From: Linnemannia hyalina
Taxonomy: Eukaryota > Mortierellomycota > Mortierellomycetes > Mortierellales > Mortierellaceae
Assembly: GCA_019671135.1 (NCBI GenBank)
Contig: JAHRHY010000022.1
Location: 310,001 to 374,000 of the forward strand
DNA length: 64,000 nt
Direction of reading: 5' to 3'
Both the position numbers and the translations under genes were made by a program. Positions 39,490-51,201 of the stretch are shown one piece after another. The notes beneath the pieces are model-generated. The model had not been told where the DNA came from. It did no database searches and saw only the letters and a program-made list of their open reading frames with translations. Position 1 is the first letter of the stretch. Every line of letters begins with the position of its first letter.

Positions 39490-41616
39490 TTATGCAAGAG
39501 GTGTAGAAGTAGTAGAGATGGTCTCGACCTCAGTCTCGACGTCGGGTTGAGGAGTATCGGCAGGTGTGGGTTGAGAAGAAGCCCCATCCCCAGCAGCATG
39601 CTTCTTTGCTGCAGGAGTACCATCAACCTCCCCCGCAGAAACAGAAACAGAAGCCGTTGCTACCACCACCTTCTCCTCCTCCTCCTCCTTCAAATCATCC
39701 TGCTTCCGCTTTCCCAAAGTCGATTCTGCAACCACCTCTGCCATCTTCACATCCGCAACCTTATCATTCTTGGTCTTGGCCTTAACATTAGCCGCCTTGG
39801 CCTCCTTCTCCTTGGCTTCAGCAGCTTTACGAGGGGGGTTATCCAGATCAGTAGGCCACCCATGTTCCTCCTGCTTCTTGGTCCACGAATCGAACTCGTC
39901 CTCCATCTCAAACACTTTACAGACTGCTCTGAAGCTCTTGGCGTCGCAGAGAGGTCTGTAGTAGGGCGATTTGGTGTCTTCGACAAACATCTGCATCACA
40001 CAGTATTTTGTGTTTGCGTGATGGTTTCTTGTCTCCAAGCACTAAAATTATTCACCATTTGGGGAGAAGGAGGAAAAGAAATAAAGAGGTTAGTAAAAGG
40101 GAATGGACAGATGGGACTCGGACTGGATCAAAATGGGGGGCAAAGCGCCTAGGGACGTGTGTGGTTCCTTGGAGAGACTTACGCGGCGGATGTATTGGCG
40201 GACAATGTCCATGTGAGGCAAACGACCCTCCTTCCTGAAGATCGAGACATTCGCCTCTGCTCCTCTTGCAATCATAACTCCCGCACAACCTATCATTCAT
40301 TAATTCATTCGTGAAAAAAATCATGACAACAAAAAATAATAATTAGAAAACCAGAACCAAAAACAAAAAGTGTGCGGGCAAAAAAAAAAACCGCCTTCCT
40401 GTTTTTTACCTGACAACTCGCGGATACGGGCCATATCAGCATACTCCTTGATATCACCGTTTGCAATAACAGGGATCGAAACTGCATCAACAATCTCCTT
40501 GAACCGGTCCCAATGACCGGGCTCACGAGGCCGCTCATCCCTGTACCGGCAATGAACTGCCAGGGCCCTAATTCCGGTGGCCTCGATCATCTTGACGAGC
40601 TTCAATGTTCTTTCCCGGTCGGGGAAGATCCTGATCTTGCATGTCACGGGTAATCCACAGTTGTCTACCAAGTTCTTCAAGATCTATTTTGGATGTCAAA
40701 GTAATGTAGCTATATGGTTAGTTGTGTTACTCGTGGTTGGTTCCTTATAATGTGATGCTAGGTCCATAGTGCAACCGAGTTGAAAAGAGAAGAAAAAAAG
40801 ACGTACGCCACAGAGTTTCTCGGGTTCTTCCATGAGTGCTGCGCCCATTCCTCCATGAATCGAGAACCGCTTAGGACAGCCGCAGTTCAAATCAATCGTT
40901 GACACATCCTGAGCACTACATTTTGACACACACAAGGCCAAAAAAAAAAAAAAGTCAGTATTTGCAGTGTCATGCATAAAATCCCACACCCCTCCCAATG
41001 GTAAACGGCGTCCATGTCCCTTGAGAATTTGGGTCCACTTTACACAGTCAAAGCAGCCTGAAGGGCCAAATCAGCGTTCGCAGATCCGATCTGGAAGACC
41101 AGTTTCGACTTCTCGCTAGGATGGGTCCTGAAGATCGACACGCCCTTTGACAAGTAATCGATTGTTCCATTGTCCTCTACATCGATAAAAGATAACAACA
41201 ATTAGTAAAAAAGACCACTTTAAGCAGAGATCACACAACTATCTCTCCTAGGGGTTTTTTTTAGTCAACAGGTTGGCGAGAGTAGGAGAGGAAAAGTGAC
41301 GACGATACCGTTGACGACTCGCTCGCAGCCGACGATGCCCCTATCGACAACCTCGGGGGTGTAGACCAGATCGGCGCCGTACTCCAGAGCCATTAATCGG
41401 ACTGGCAGGGTGCCAATCCGGACCTATATGTCCAATAAGATAAAAAATCGAAGTGGGGGGGAGGGGGAGGTTGGGTCAGGTGCTGTTGTTTTGGTTTCAA
41501 CTGTTTGTCCTTATGCGTCTGACTGCAGACTTGAAATGAGCGGTAAGGGCGGTTTGTGTAGTTACCATAGGCGCAAGGATGGCGGCATTGGTGTAGTTGA
41601 GAGGCTGAGGCTGCAT
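39490..41616 (-). CDS. DUS2: tRNA-dihydrouridine synthase Dus2
   Basis: Seven exons give 446 residues: 41616-41566, 41423-41309, 41176-41044, 40915-40807, 40683-40410, 40289-40183 and 40041-39490. The TIM-barrel FMN enzyme begins NYTNAAILAPMVRIGTLPVR. The catalytic cysteine is Cys113 in DLNCGCPKRFSIHGGMGAAL. Flavin and tRNA motifs follow (CKIRIFPDRERTLKLV, ALAVHCRYRDERP, VIANGDIKEY, GVMIARGAEANVSIF). A helical domain and a charged, Lys/Ala/Glu-rich tail end the protein. Dus2 makes dihydrouridine at position 20 of tRNA. Animal Dus2 has a double-stranded-RNA-binding domain at the C-terminus; here only a low-complexity tail is seen. An in-frame ATG 87 bases upstream could add 29 residues. Confidence 0.93.
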
Positions 41617-41955
41617 GGTGAAGGTTGGGTTGTTGGCTTTTTTATTCTCTCCTGATGGTTTGGGTGATTCGTTCTTGTGAGCTGGGTGAACGAATGTGGG
41701 CAAAAGGTGACGACTGAAGGAAGGTTGCAGAAGGAAGTTGCACCAGAAAACTATCGTTGTTGAATGTGTGTGCCGTAAAGTGAGTCAACAAAGACGGCCT
41801 TGTGGGTTCGTTCAAGTCGTCGAAGGGTAGGGAGAGAAAAATAAGGGCCGAAAAAGAGAAAGAACAGTTCAACTCCTGCACCATGCAGTCCTTTTTATCT
41901 TTTTTCTTTTTTTGGGTCTTCAGCAGTCACTTTTTATTGTTGTGTGGGCAACGGA
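41617..41955. promoter_or_regulatory. Gap between DUS2 and ESA1, both reverse strand
   Basis: This 339-base stretch has the DUS2 promoter and the ESA1 3' flank. No defined site was seen. Confidence 0.4.
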
Positions 41956-43968
<2,013 letters not shown>

Positions 43969-45055
43969 ATGTCAGGAATCATCCCTACCGACAAGAAGCA
44001 GCTCAGAGCCTGTCTACTCTGCTCCCTCATCAAGGCAAGGAACCTAGGATTCACTCCCTCGAACAAGCAACATGTTCAACCACCCTCTCGAAACAGTCCC
44101 TTTGTTCCATTCCTTACAACTAACGATGGCCATTTTGTGTTTTGCCATTCACAACTAATAGAAGCAGGAGCAGTTCTTCAAGAGCGGATGTGACAACTGC
44201 GAATCCCTTCTGGAAATGAGAGGACATATGGACCGTGTCATGGATTGTACCAGCCAGCACTACGACGGGTAAAAATAACCACCACCCGCACTTACAAACA
44301 ACAACAACCTGGTTGATTCGTGCACTATCTGATGAAAGGAGGGCTGACCAATTGGAGGGGAAACAACATGATCTGCATACCAATCAACTAACTTCACCTA
44401 CCCGCGGCTGCGGCATTGTTTTTTTTGGGTTCTGATACTTGTAGTGCAATTGCTGTTATGCAGCCTTCAGAGAGCTGGGTCGCCAAATGGCAGCGTATCG
44501 GTAAGACGAAGCACCCTGCGCAAATCCGCACACAACAACAAGGAAAACAACAACATCACACACACAACTGGGAAGCAACTCCACTTTGCCGGGATCAGAG
44601 GCGTGGAATATCACAATCAAAAGACAAATCACGAAGATGGACATACAGGATGTGAATCGTATCAACTCGCACGGATCGACCCTTTTCCCCACGCATAGAC
44701 ACACACACAAGGAACTCAACCCTTCTGTGCGAAATGACGTCTGTACGAAATGACGACTGTGCTAACTATTTTGGATGTAACCAACTAACAAATACAATAG
44801 ATAAATTCGAAAAGGGAATCTACGCTGTTCAGGTACAGGGACGACTCCCCGAGGAGATTGAAGACGAGCTCGAGGGCAAAGGTATCAAGTACAGGCCAAG
44901 GTAACCTATCATCCTTCAAAAGAAGAAGCTATGGCATTGGAGGTCAGAGTGCTTGCAAGGACAAGGCATTCATATGCGCTTACGTGTACCAATTCTAATT
45001 ATGAAAACACCCTCGTTTCTTACCATTTTGTAGGGATGGCTCGGCCAGGGATTAA
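43969..45055 (+). CDS. SPT4: Transcription elongation factor Spt4
   Basis: Five exons, 43969-44034, 44162-44268, 44445-44500, 44801-44900 and 45034-45055, encode 116 residues. The four-cysteine zinc finger uses Cys15, Cys18, Cys32 and Cys35 (RACLLCSLIK; SGCDNCESL). The NGN-binding part follows (MQPSESWVAKWQRIDKF, GIYAVQVQGRLP), and the family end is YRPRDGSARD. Spt4 pairs with Spt5 on RNA polymerase II. Intron 1 begins with GC, not GT (AAG|GCAAGG), and ends AATAG; no nearby GT keeps the frame, so a GC-AG intron is the best model. Confidence 0.95.
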
Positions 45056-45251
45056 GAAGCGTTCAGGAAGACAAGTGTTTACCCCTTCATTTTGTTTGTC
45101 CCTCAAACCACTTTGTACAATAAAACTAACATTCATCACCTACAACATCTGCATCACACCATGTACGACACTCATCTTTCGTTGTCATTCTTATATGTAA
45201 ATATGTGTTTTTTTTACTGCAATATATACTTTTGTTTGCAAAAACTAAATC

Positions 45252-46208
45252 TCACTGGTACATATCCTGATGATGCGAGTTGCCATACAACGAATCCCAA
45301 CTCTTCGGAACCTTCCACTCGCCCTCCCCATCCCTCACCTGCTGCTCCGTCGGGCTATGAACCCTCAAAATCGCATTCAACACATTCGCCAAAAAGATCG
45401 CATCCGGCGCATTATCCCCCTCCATCGCAAACGCCACCACCGTCAAGATCGCAATTCCGGACTCTTGGCACAACGAGTGCAATCGACGTGCGAACCCTCC
45501 GTTCGGTATCCTTGGCACCTTTTCCAGAGTCTTCTGTGTTGATGTTGTAGTGGACAAGGTGGTAGAAGGTTCGTCGAGTTGGATCTCCTGAACCTGATCA
45601 GCCAACTGAACATGCAGCTCACGCGCCCGCTCCACTTCTCGATCCGTCGCCGGGATGTTCTCAAGCTCCTCCAAGCCCAAGCCTCTCAGGGTCTCCAAAA
45701 CCGTCCCCGGCAACTGTGGAGAAGGGATATACCTCACTGGGTTCCCCGACCGCAACTGGATATCGATCCTGCGGGCCCCATCAGCCGAAGCCAAGAGGAC
45801 AACCTGATCAAACTCCGAGTCCTGGATAAAGCGGACCAAGTTATCGGCGTAGTGGTGAGACCGGTGGGAGACGGTGGGCGAGCGCTGTTGGATAAGTGTC
45901 CATTTGCCGTCCTTGGATTGGAACACTTCAACCGCCAACGACAACAATCCTCCCGGCACCACTCCTGTTCCTGCTCCTGTTCCTGATGCGGTGGCGGAGG
46001 TAGATTCGGAATGGGGTCGGTCAGCAGGTCCAAGGACGGGGACGACGTTCTCGTCCTCGATACAACCAACGCGGTCGAGTTTGAGGGTCGAGAGTAAGAG
46101 ATCTGTGGTCAGCTGGGGCACATTGCCGATCGAGACTGAGGGGAGGATGAGGGTTGTGCCCTTGAACCGGCGGGCGTCGAAGCCTGGTGATGGTACGAAT
46201 GAATTCAT
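45252..46208 (-). CDS. ADD66: Proteasome assembly chaperone 2 (PAC2/PSMG2/Add66)
   Basis: One exon, 318 residues. The N-terminus (FKGTTLILPSVSIGNVPQLT, then TDLLLSTLKLDRVG) is the PAC2 signature. A linker leads to SLAVEVFQSKDGKWTLIQQR and the Ala/Ser-rich core (FDQVVLLASADGARRIDIQL). The C-terminal half ends with GIAILTVVAFAMEGDNAPDA and NAILRV. PAC2 pairs with PAC1 and holds the proteasome alpha-ring during assembly. The gene is convergent with SPT4. Length is slightly above the family's usual 260-270, owing to a Gly/Thr linker. Confidence 0.88.
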   Translation of the reverse strand: MNSFVPSPGFDARRFKGTTLILPSVSIGNVPQLTTDLLLSTLKLDRVGCIEDENVVPVLGPADRPHSESTSATASGTGAGTGVVPGGLLSLAVEVFQSKDGKWTLIQQRSPTVSHRSHHYADNLVRFIQDSEFDQVVLLASADGARRIDIQLRSGNPVRYIPSPQLPGTVLETLRGLGLEELENIPATDREVERARELHVQLADQVQEIQLDEPSTTLSTTTSTQKTLEKVPRIPNGGFARRLHSLCQESGIAILTVVAFAMEGDNAPDAIFLANVLNAILRVHSPTEQQVRDGEGEWKVPKSWDSLYGNSHHQDMYQ

Positions 46209-46516
46209 TTGTTTTTCCTGTGGGGTTATGTTGTTTCTGGAGAGTGGACGGTGGTGTGATGAAGACGTTGGATGAGAAAAGGAGGGAAAGGAAAGTAGTA
46301 CACGAGGGTTGAAAAATTGCTTGAAATACGTTTGGGGCGAACGCGCGTCTCTGACTGACGTGGAAAATGGTCACGCGCGCAAAAAAAAAAAAAAGGTGAG
46401 TTTCAGTCGAAGGAGGTCTAGGATGCGTGTATGAATGATGCTTTAATGGATGCAAGGGGATATGACAAAAGGTGTAGTAATACGGATATGATGATGATGA
46501 TGTTGAGTGAATGGTG
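46209..46516. promoter_or_regulatory. Promoter side of the PAC2 gene
   Basis: This 308-base gap lies between two reverse genes. It has an A14 run near 46381-46394 and (ATG)n near 46488-46500. No other feature is seen. Confidence 0.4.
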
Positions 46517-48893
46517 CTCTACAGATCCTCGTCTTCGTCGGGTACTATGTGGTTAAGAAAGATAATAAAAAACAGGCAACCGTTAGTATCCATGTTCGCA
46601 CTTCAACACAAGCATCGCATATATCGCATATATCAACAATAAAGTAAAGAGACACCTACGTTCGTCGTCGCCGCCGAATTGGCCATTGAACTGTCCAAAG
46701 TCGAAGCGAGAAGGCTGTGCGAAACCGACATCCTCCTCGTCATCATCATCCATATCCAGATCCTCGCCAGCCTCGACCGCGTTGGCTGCCTTGCGGGCCT
46801 TCTTCTGCTGCTGCTTGAGCAACTTCTTACGGTCCTGGTTCAAACGAGGGTTCAACTCGGCTTCCTCGGGTGTGAACGCCATCTGAGGCTTCACCTTGGG
46901 CTCAATCTTCTTGCCCTTGGGCTTGAAGTTGATCACAGGCTTGGAAGAATGTCCGTCCACGGGGGCCTCCTGATCACCGCCCATCTCGTCCTGATCCATA
47001 AAGCCGTCCTCGTCCATCGCCATGTCGTTATTGCTGTCGTACATCTCATCCTCGTCGTTGCCCATCATATCCATCTCTCCCTCCTCGAGCTCGTGGGCAG
47101 TCATGGCCATGGCGTGCTTCATGTCAATGGTCGACTTCATGTTGGCCAAGACCTGGACATCCTCCTGAGTATCGATATCAAACTCTTTGCTCCATCCCTC
47201 GACCATCGAGGCAGCGGCGGCAGGAGTGTGTTGAGTGGCTGGGGGGATGGTGTAGAAGGGAATCTTTCCAGAGTTCCAGTCGTTGAGAATCGAGCGCGCG
47301 GCCGAAAAGATATCGGGGATACCTCCACGCTTCAGCTTTCCACGGATACGGGCCAAGTGGACCAAAAAGTCATTGACGTCTTCGAAGAGAGGGACACCGT
47401 ACATCTCCATTAACTGCTCCTTCTTGCAACGTCCGACAATCAACTCGACGGGCGAAATGGGGTCCTCGAGCAACTCGACCTTGACACAGTTACGGAGCAA
47501 CAACTCTGCGGCCGACTCTCCATTTTCACCCTTACTAAAGACGATACCGGGGCAATCCAGCAATTTGATGTTCTTGTCCAAGTTGATCTCCTGTGCGACC
47601 TTGGTGAATCCAGGGGTAGAACCAACACCGCAGACCTTGGAGCGCTTCAAAGAGTTGATGACGGACGACTTTCCGACGTTGGGGTATCCAATGACACCGA
47701 CTGTGATGGCGGTCTTGATGTTGGCGTTTCGACAGTAGTTCTTGAGCAACTTGACCAGCTGATCGGCTCCCAAACATTCACTACTCGTCAACATGTCGTC
47801 TGTTGCCATGTCTGTTCCAACGTTGCTCTGTCCGAGGTTGGTGCGTTGTGATTGAGTCGAGGCCTTGAATGCGATGGTGGGATATTCGTGACGCAGGTAC
47901 TTCAACCAGCTCTCCACATTTTCTCTTGGCGCCAGATCTATTGCAACGGATGTCAAAGTGATTAGATTCAATAAGCAAAAAATGGGGAGAAATAATAAAC
48001 ATTTCTCGTTTCTCAACTGGTTGATAAAAGGGGGATGCATATCCTTTGCCCTATCCTCGTCATTCATCTTGTCCATGTTCTTCATCCTGATGACCCACGT
48101 CGTTCCATCTCGTTCTTGTCGTCTATCGTTTCCTTGTCGTTTTTTCGTCTTTCCTAACCTTTCGCTCGTCTTTGAAACCTTCTTCAAGTAATAAAAGGAA
48201 AAATGAGAAACTTACCAATCTTGTTAAGAACGAGGATGATACGCTTATCAGTTCCGGCATCCATAATCAACCTCTCAATCTGCTTCGTCCTGCACCCCAA
48301 AGGATCTCTAGCATCTAAAACCTCCAGAATCACATCCGCATTCTCCAACACCTTTCTAAACTCTTTGTAATACGCCTTTCTCGAGTTATCCTTCCCACCC
48401 ACAGCCGCAGAGTCCACGACGTCTCGAACACCATCATCTGCCTTGACTTCCACAGCGGTCGCATCGTATTCCTTCCCGCGGGCGTTGGCAATACGGGCCA
48501 TATCGTGAATGGAGGTCGCGGAGGAGGAGATGATCTTGCGGTTCTTGTTCATGGCCAGTTCGCGGGCATCGCGCTGTTGTTGTTTGGCTTCGGCGGCACG
48601 CATTTTCTTTTGGAGCATTTGTTCACGGAGGGGGGCTAGGTTTGGCACACCTGGGTCCTTCTTCATCTCTATCGTGAAGGTGGTATGCGTGAAGGAGAGG
48701 CGAAAGGGTGAGTGGGAGTATAGTGGTACTGATGGTCATACAAGTTTTGTCCGTGTGCGAATGCGAGGAGGGCGAATGAATGTCGAGAGTAATGAAAAAA
48801 GTAGACGTTACTGTTGTTGGTGTTGGCAGCAGCGGCGGCCCTGGCCTGCTTGCCGGACTTTCCAGCTCTAGGGTTGTTGTTTGTGCGTCCCAT
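46517..48893 (-). CDS. grn1: Nucleolar GTP-binding protein, Grn1/GNL3L/Nug1 type
   Basis: Four exons, 48893-48812, 48668-48216, 47937-46660 and 46542-46517, encode 612 residues. The basic N-terminus with [19 protein letters not shown] matches the Grn1/nucleostemin N-terminal domain. The GTPase is circularly permuted: G4 NKID at 176-179 comes before G1 GYPNVGKS at 262-269 and G3 DCPG at 306-309. The intron after LNKI splits the G4 aspartate codon. The second half carries [20 protein letters not shown], then IPFYTIPP, and a Met/Asp/Glu-rich tail ending DEDEDL. These proteins are needed for 60S subunit maturation and export. Confidence 0.94.
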
Positions 48894-49491
48894 TGGTGAG
48901 ATGTAGTATGAGGGATGGGATGTACAACGAAGGAGGAGGGGAAGACGAGGTAGGACGGAAAAGAAGGAACTGGTCAAATTGCCTGCGGACGGTTGCTTTG
49001 TCAGTCAATAGAAAAAAAAAGACAGACTCGGCTTGCAGAGGGGTCTGTCAGCACAGGAAAAAAAAAAAAAAAAAAAAAAAGTGACTGCGTATTTGTGTTT
49101 TCTTTTCATCATTCCAGCCTTTGTTTGTGCCTGAGCGAAAGAATGGACCTGAGGGTGGAGAGCGCCGCCAATTAGTGTAACAGATTTATTCGTCCTCCTT
49201 TGATCAAAGAACTCCCTTGGTGCCGTTGACAGCCCTCTCGCTGAACAAGCAGTGCCAAAGCTTACAACTCCCAGGAGAAAGTGCCTGGAATCCTAAAAGC
49301 AGTCTGTATCAGAGGAGAGGACATCAAATGCACAAAAAAGAGATAATAAACCTTTCAAAAAGCGACCACACAAATCCACAAAAGCGGCGCTTCAATTCCT
49401 TTCCTCCCATCCCCATGAAACCCAGCCCTTTCCATCCTCATAGCTCCTCCCTTTCATTCAATTCCAAAGTCACGCCCTCTCCGCCTCAGAC
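48894..49491. promoter_or_regulatory. Upstream region shared by the Grn1 gene and the U3 gene
   Basis: The two units point away from each other. There is an A22 run at 49059-49080. The final 100 bases are C/T-rich before the U3 TATA box. No protein gene is seen. Confidence 0.45.
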
Positions 49492-49498
49492 TATAAAA
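49492..49498 (+). promoter_or_regulatory. TATA box of the U3 snoRNA gene
   Basis: TATAAAA lies about 35-40 bases ahead of the predicted U3 5' end, the usual spacing for a polymerase II snRNA-type promoter. It is the clearest TATA box in the window. Confidence 0.7.
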
Positions 49499-49530
49499 GA
49501 GACCGGCAACCGCGAAGGAATTTGTTCTCT

Positions 49531-49760
49531 ATCGACTGTACTTACAGGATTTCTGTCTAGTACATTTCCAGTCTTTGTTTCCCAACATAGACACACGGTT
49601 TACCCTCGACGATGAGTTGAAGTGCGCTGCCCGTAAAGGGAAGCGAAGCACACCTGTTTACTCTTCTTTTGAAGAGTCGGGTGCCTGCTTATTGATGATC
49701 TTGTCTAGTCGCCCTTCAAGGCGGCTATGATGAGGGCGGTCGCACATTCTGAGCGGTTTA
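49531..49760 (+). ncRNA. SNR17: U3 small nucleolar RNA (box C/D)
   Basis: The first 20 bases, ATCGACTGTACTTACAGGAT, match the conserved U3 5' end and box A region (compare ACTGTACTT.AGGATC in other U3 RNAs), followed by TTCTGTCTAGTAC. An internal CGATGAGTTGAAG element at 49609-49621 fits box C'/B. Box C is ATTGATGATC at 49691-49700 and box D is TCTGAGCGG at 49748-49756, matching the ATTGATGATC and TCTGAGTGG of vertebrate U3. About 230 bases is a normal U3 size. U3 pairs with the pre-rRNA and 5' ETS in the small-subunit processome. Exact ends are approximate, and no intron is visible, unlike in budding yeast. Confidence 0.8.
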
Positions 49761-50374
49761 CTCTCTCTTTCTCTTTTTATCTTTCAAATAACAAAACTAA
49801 CAAACAAACAAACAAACAAACAAAGTCACAAAGAATGTAATGATCATGTTGAAATGCGAATGCGGTGAGAGTTTATTAGAGAATACGAATGTTGTAGATA
49901 CAATACTGCAATGTTTATGACGATGTCAGTTGAAGTATGCAAAAAATGAACACAAGGAGTGGGTGCAAAAATGAAAAGCAAGAGGTGAATGCAAGAAGGG
50001 GTAAGTGGGGAAATAACAAGAAAGAAGCATTTAGGTCGTGTCTGCTGCTGTCTAGGTATCGGGTAACGTGTGCGCGGATCTCTGGCAGGTCAAGAGGAGA
50101 CAATGAAGTAGTGTGTGAGGTGGAGGATGCCATGCTGTTGTGCTTGTTGCTAGTGATGTTACTGAATGGTGGATAGTAGGCGTTGGTTCGGAGAGGGAGG
50201 AGGAGGAGGAGGAGGAGGAGGAGGAAGAGGAGGAGGAGAGGTAGAATGAGCGAAGAGTGAAGAGTGAAAAAGAAGCAGCAAAGTCGAAGGCTCCTCTTTC
50301 ATTCATTCAGTTCCATCAGCCTAACCACTTGTAGACCATTTTAGACGCGTCCTTCCTTCCTTTTTTGGTTCATT
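49761..50374. other. Gap after U3 with simple repeats
   Basis: It contains (AAAC)6 at 49798-49824 and a (GGA)n tract, listed next. Nothing else supportable is seen. Confidence 0.5.
50197..50238. repeat. (GGA)n microsatellite
   Basis: About 13 GGA units with one GAA interruption. Confidence 0.85.
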
Positions 50375-50701
50375 TCACTCCTTTCTTTCACCTTCTGCTT
50401 TCTCGTCAAGCCGGGCTGGATAAGACAAACGGTATATGGTCATGCAAAGTACTGTAAGCGAATCCACGTTGTCCCTGTCATGGCTTTTGATCCTTGGGGG
50501 AACCTGGAGAACCACAAGGATCTCCTCCACCTGGGTACAGGTGAGCTCGTCGGAATATTGACGTATGTCAAATGAGGCATCAAGCAGAAACGGAGGGTGA
50601 AGAACAGGGTTCTCGTCTTCGTCGTCCTGCTCGTCGTCCTAATCGAACTCACAGTCGTCAAGGCCGTAGAGCATAGCGAGTTGCGCCGCGATTACCGGCA
50701 T
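50375..50701 (-). pseudogene. Degenerate Harbinger-like DDE transposase N-terminal fragment
   Basis: On the reverse strand the frame reads MPVIAAQLAMLYGLDDCEFD, then a stop codon at 50641-50639. It continues in the same frame through PPFLLDASFDIRQYSDELT, CTQVEEILVVLQVPPRIKSH and DSLTVLCMTIYRLSYPARL before ending. The run of a helical segment, a VPPRI block and an LCMTxYRLSYPARL block resembles the N-terminal region of PIF/Harbinger-type transposases, which precedes the DDE domain. That catalytic domain is absent. The internal stop and truncation mark it as a relic. The family call is from remembered motifs. Confidence 0.5.
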
Positions 50702-51201
50702 GAGAAGGAAGCATCTTGAATGAATGAAGAGCGATGACGGCCTGCATTCAAGGAAGCCAGAAGGCCATGGCATGAAGCAAATGCGAGCTACCCTTCTTCC
50801 AACGCAAAACTCTGTAAATTAAAAGATTTTTTTTGTCTGTCGAAGTGTGTGAGCCTTCCTTTCACATCAATGATCTATCTCGTATCTCGAAATACGCGAC
50901 CAATCTTTGTTAACAACTTAACAATTTGACATACCTGTATTTGCACATTCAGTTAAGTGGGGTTCAATTGTATATATAGAGGTCAAAAGGTCCGTTTGGC
51001 TTCTCTTCCTTTCTCTTTCCTCACTCTTCTCATTCCCCTCTCTCTGCTTTTCAGCTCAGCGCAATCAACACACCACAGGACCACTTATTTGACTTACGCC
51101 ACCAACTTATTCTCTTCGACTTGGCTCAACAACCTAATCAACAATCACATCACAAACACACAACAACACATTCACATACAAACGCACTGAGTCTAGCAAC
51201 A
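50702..51201. promoter_or_regulatory. Upstream region of the F-box gene
   Basis: 500 bases. A TATATATA stretch at 50970-50978 lies about 230 bases before the ATG, followed by a CT-rich block and a CA-rich leader. Confidence 0.45.

Noticed and set aside
46679..47413. 244-codon open frame antisense to the Grn1 GTPase
   Set aside because: Leu/Val/His-rich shadow of an acidic coding exon; no start context or family match.
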